NCBI GenBank assembly: GCA_023423605.1
Contig: JAFAFF010000022.1
Span: forward strand, 1 to 7,030
Length of the DNA stretch: 7,030 bases
Source of the DNA: Pseudomonadota bacterium
Lineage (GTDB): Bacteria > Pseudomonadota > Gammaproteobacteria > Xanthomonadales > Xanthomonadaceae
Direction of reading: 5' to 3'
The notes beneath the pieces were generated by a model. That model saw nothing but the letters and a program-made list of their open reading frames with translations, searched no databases and was not told where the DNA came from. Positions within the stretch are counted from its first letter, which is position 1. The number at the start of each line of letters is the position of its first letter. The position numbers and the translations under genes were made by a program. Of this stretch, positions 5,224 through 7,030 are shown one piece after another.

Positions 5224-7002
5224 TCATCCCGACGTCGGCAATGACGCCTGCGCGCGCAGGTGGATGCGCAGGTCATCCAGGTTGCGATGCAGCTGGTCCA
5301 GCTCCTGCCGTCCCGCCAGTGGCAAGCGCTGCCGCATGCGTGCACGCAGCTGTTTCCACGCGTGTGGCGATTGCGCGTTCACCTCGTCCAGCGCCGGCGC
5401 CAGGCGCCCCAGTTCCGGTGCCTGCGGCAGCCCATAGCCTGCGCCAGGCACCATCAGCGCCGGCCGCAGCCACTGCCCTGCCTGTTCCAGCAATGCCTGC
5501 AGCTGCCGCGCACCGTCGCTGTCCGGCTGCGCAAGAAGCTGTCGCTTGAGCTGGTCGCGTGCGCGCAATTCCGCGCGACGCAGCGCCGCCTGCTCCAGCA
5601 GCAGCAGTCCGGCAGTCGCGCGCAGGCCACCCCGTTGCAGCCACGGCCCGCGCTGATCGGCCGGCAACGCCAGCCATGCACGCGCACTGTCCGCCGGCAG
5701 CGCCAGCTCCGCCCGCGCGGCAGCGAACAAGGTGTCGTAATGGCGGTCGCTGGATTCGAAATAGAAACCGTCACGTATCGCCGCCGCGCGATCATCCAGC
5801 ACGCCCTCGTCCAGCAGGCCTTGCCGGTCCAGCCGGCGGCGCAGCCCGCTCGGCGTGATGCGCAGGATGCCCGCATCCATCAGCGAAGGAACACCGCCCT
5901 GCAGCAGCCTGGCCGTCTCCACCGCACAGTTGCTGCCCAGGAAGTAATAGCGGCCGTCATACGCCCAGTGCACCTGCGCGGCCCGCTGCAGCACGCCGGC
6001 GATATCCGCACGCGACAGGCGCAGCGGCAGGGACGCCAAACCACGCAGTTCCACCCGGGTGTACTCGTCCACCACCTGCTGCAGCGGCAGTACGAACAAC
6101 CGCGATGGATACCCGCCGGTCAGCCCGCGCCAGCTGGACAGCTCGACATCGCCGACGAATGCCCGGAACGACAGCACGCGGTGCTGGTCCAGGTCCAGGC
6201 GGCATGCCGGCCCACGAACGCGCCCTTCGCGGCATATCACCAGTCGCAGCATGCTGTGGCCCCAGCGGCTCATCGCCGCATCGCCGCCTTCGGCGAACAG
6301 GTAATCCACCGCGTACACGCGTTCCGGGTCCAGCCGCAGCAGCTCCACGGCGCCTTCCTCATCACCGGCCTGCAACAACGCCACGTCCGGTGCGCAGGGC
6401 CGCGTCGGCACCGGCGCTTCGCCCCAGGTATCACGCAGCCACGCCGCAAGCGCCGGGCGTCGGCAGGCGAAATCCGCATCCAGCAGCCAATGCTCGCTGT
6501 TGACCGCAAGGTATTCCGCCGCGCTGCGGCGTTCATAGTCATCGGGGCTGCGGTCGCTGAAATGGTTCGCGCTGCGCCCCGGCAACCAGGGACGATCCTG
6601 CCAGCCGGCAAGCTCGCGCAGCCATGGCTGGCGCGACCATCCGCCCTGCGCGCCACGGTCGGCCACATGCACCAGTTCGTGGATCAGTGCCGCCTGCAGG
6701 GCACGTTGCGCATCCTCGTCTCCGGCAAGCAGCGTGCGCTGCAGCTGCAACTGGCCGGCGAACGCGCGACCGGCCACATGCGTGGGCAACGCCTCGCTCC
6801 ACCGCACCACGACGCGTGGCGGCAAGGCATCGCGCAGACCAGCGGGCAGGCGCTGCACGACCTGCTGCAGTGCATCGCGGGCACGCATGCGCTCTTCGCG
6901 TGCCAGGCCAGCATCGTGCGCAACCAGTTCCACGGCCTGCGCCATCGGCGCCAGGCAGCACAGCCACAGCGCCGCCACCCAGGCGCGGCGACGCGCGTGC
7001 AT
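5224..7002 (-). CDS. Exported protein with zincin-like HELVH segment and DUF4105 (Lnb-like) domain
   Basis: This 592-residue envelope protein starts with a signal peptide (Arg-rich start, hydrophobic 8-20, probable cleavage after AQA at 21-23). The N-terminal part has HELVH (108-112), an HExxH zinc-peptidase motif, and about 50 residues later SAAEYLAVNSEHW (160-172), where Glu163 could be the third zinc ligand as in gluzincins. The second part, about 225-425, is DUF4105-like: SRWGHSMLRLV (245-255), SFRAFVGDVELSSWRGLTGGYPSRLF (278-303) and YYFLGSNCAVETARLLQ (352-368). The conserved Gly-His and Asn-Cys pairs (His249, Cys359) suggest a papain-like or NlpC-like hydrolase, which is inference. The rest (430-592) is rich in Leu, Arg, Ala and Gln and probably helical. 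The start codon overlaps the stop of the upstream gene as TGATG, so it is likely translated by coupling. The biological role is unknown; a cell-envelope hydrolase is plausible. Confidence 0.9.
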   Translation of the reverse strand: MHARRRAWVAALWLCCLAPMAQAVELVAHDAGLAREERMRARDALQQVVQRLPAGLRDALPPRVVVRWSEALPTHVAGRAFAGQLQLQRTLLAGDEDAQRALQAALIHELVHVADRGAQGGWSRQPWLRELAGWQDRPWLPGRSANHFSDRSPDDYERRSAAEYLAVNSEHWLLDADFACRRPALAAWLRDTWGEAPVPTRPCAPDVALLQAGDEEGAVELLRLDPERVYAVDYLFAEGGDAAMSRWGHSMLRLVICREGRVRGPACRLDLDQHRVLSFRAFVGDVELSSWRGLTGGYPSRLFVLPLQQVVDEYTRVELRGLASLPLRLSRADIAGVLQRAAQVHWAYDGRYYFLGSNCAVETARLLQGGVPSLMDAGILRITPSGLRRRLDRQGLLDEGVLDDRAAAIRDGFYFESSDRHYDTLFAAARAELALPADSARAWLALPADQRGPWLQRGGLRATAGLLLLEQAALRRAELRARDQLKRQLLAQPDSDGARQLQALLEQAGQWLRPALMVPGAGYGLPQAPELGRLAPALDEVNAQSPHAWKQLRARMRQRLPLAGRQELDQLHRNLDDLRIHLRAQASLPTSG

Positions 7003-7030
7003 CAGTACGCCAGCAGGGTCCGCGCCAGTT
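7002..7030 (-). CDS. C-terminal end of an unidentified upstream gene
   Basis: Reading the minus strand from the right edge, an open frame encodes LARTLLAY and stops at TGA (7004-7002), which overlaps the ATG of the next gene by one base. The tight TGATG junction suggests a real gene in the same operon. Eight residues are too few to name it. The aromatic last residue would suit, but does not show, an outer-membrane protein. Confidence 0.45.

Overview
This window looks like ordinary chromosomal backbone from a Stenotrophomonas-type member of the Xanthomonadaceae. The pointers are the very high G+C content with strong codon bias and, most of all, the many inverted-pair elements that open with GTAG and fold into GC-rich hairpins. 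These match the SMAG/REP elements described in Stenotrophomonas maltophilia. The organism is inferred from sequence character and was not checked by a search. I see no phage, insertion sequence, CRISPR array, rRNA or tRNA.

Left part (1-1105, minus strand): feoA and the N-terminal third of feoB, the two core genes of ferrous iron uptake, overlap by 4 nt (ATGA). A perfect TGATAA-N6-TTATCA palindrome sits just upstream of feoA and is a probable Fur operator. The 115-bp intergenic region is shared with a divergent plus-strand pair, a methylglutaconyl-CoA hydratase-like crotonase (liuC) and HMG-CoA lyase (liuE), which overlap by 8 nt. Together these two would carry out the last steps of leucine/isovalerate breakdown.

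Middle (2898-4677): liuE ends inside the first of five GTAG-type REP units, which fill the gap to the convergent minus-strand gene efpL (EF-P-like, YeiP type). Upstream of efpL on the same strand is a short-chain dehydrogenase of the HSD10 / 3-hydroxyacyl-CoA dehydrogenase type, which could act in isoleucine or fatty-acid beta-oxidation. A second cluster of two REP pairs lies between this dehydrogenase and the next gene.

Right part (4693-7030, minus strand): a small putative lipoprotein with an ATGNEPGW motif; a 592-residue exported protein that joins a zincin-like HELVH segment to a DUF4105 (Lnb-like) domain; and the last eight codons of another gene that overlaps it by one base (TGATG).

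No novel multi-gene system is evident. The points that deserve a second look are the zincin-DUF4105 protein, the REP unit that supplies the stop codon of liuE, the REP pairs in the dehydrogenase upstream region, and the shared feo/liu control region. No gene-free stretch exceeds about 230 bp.
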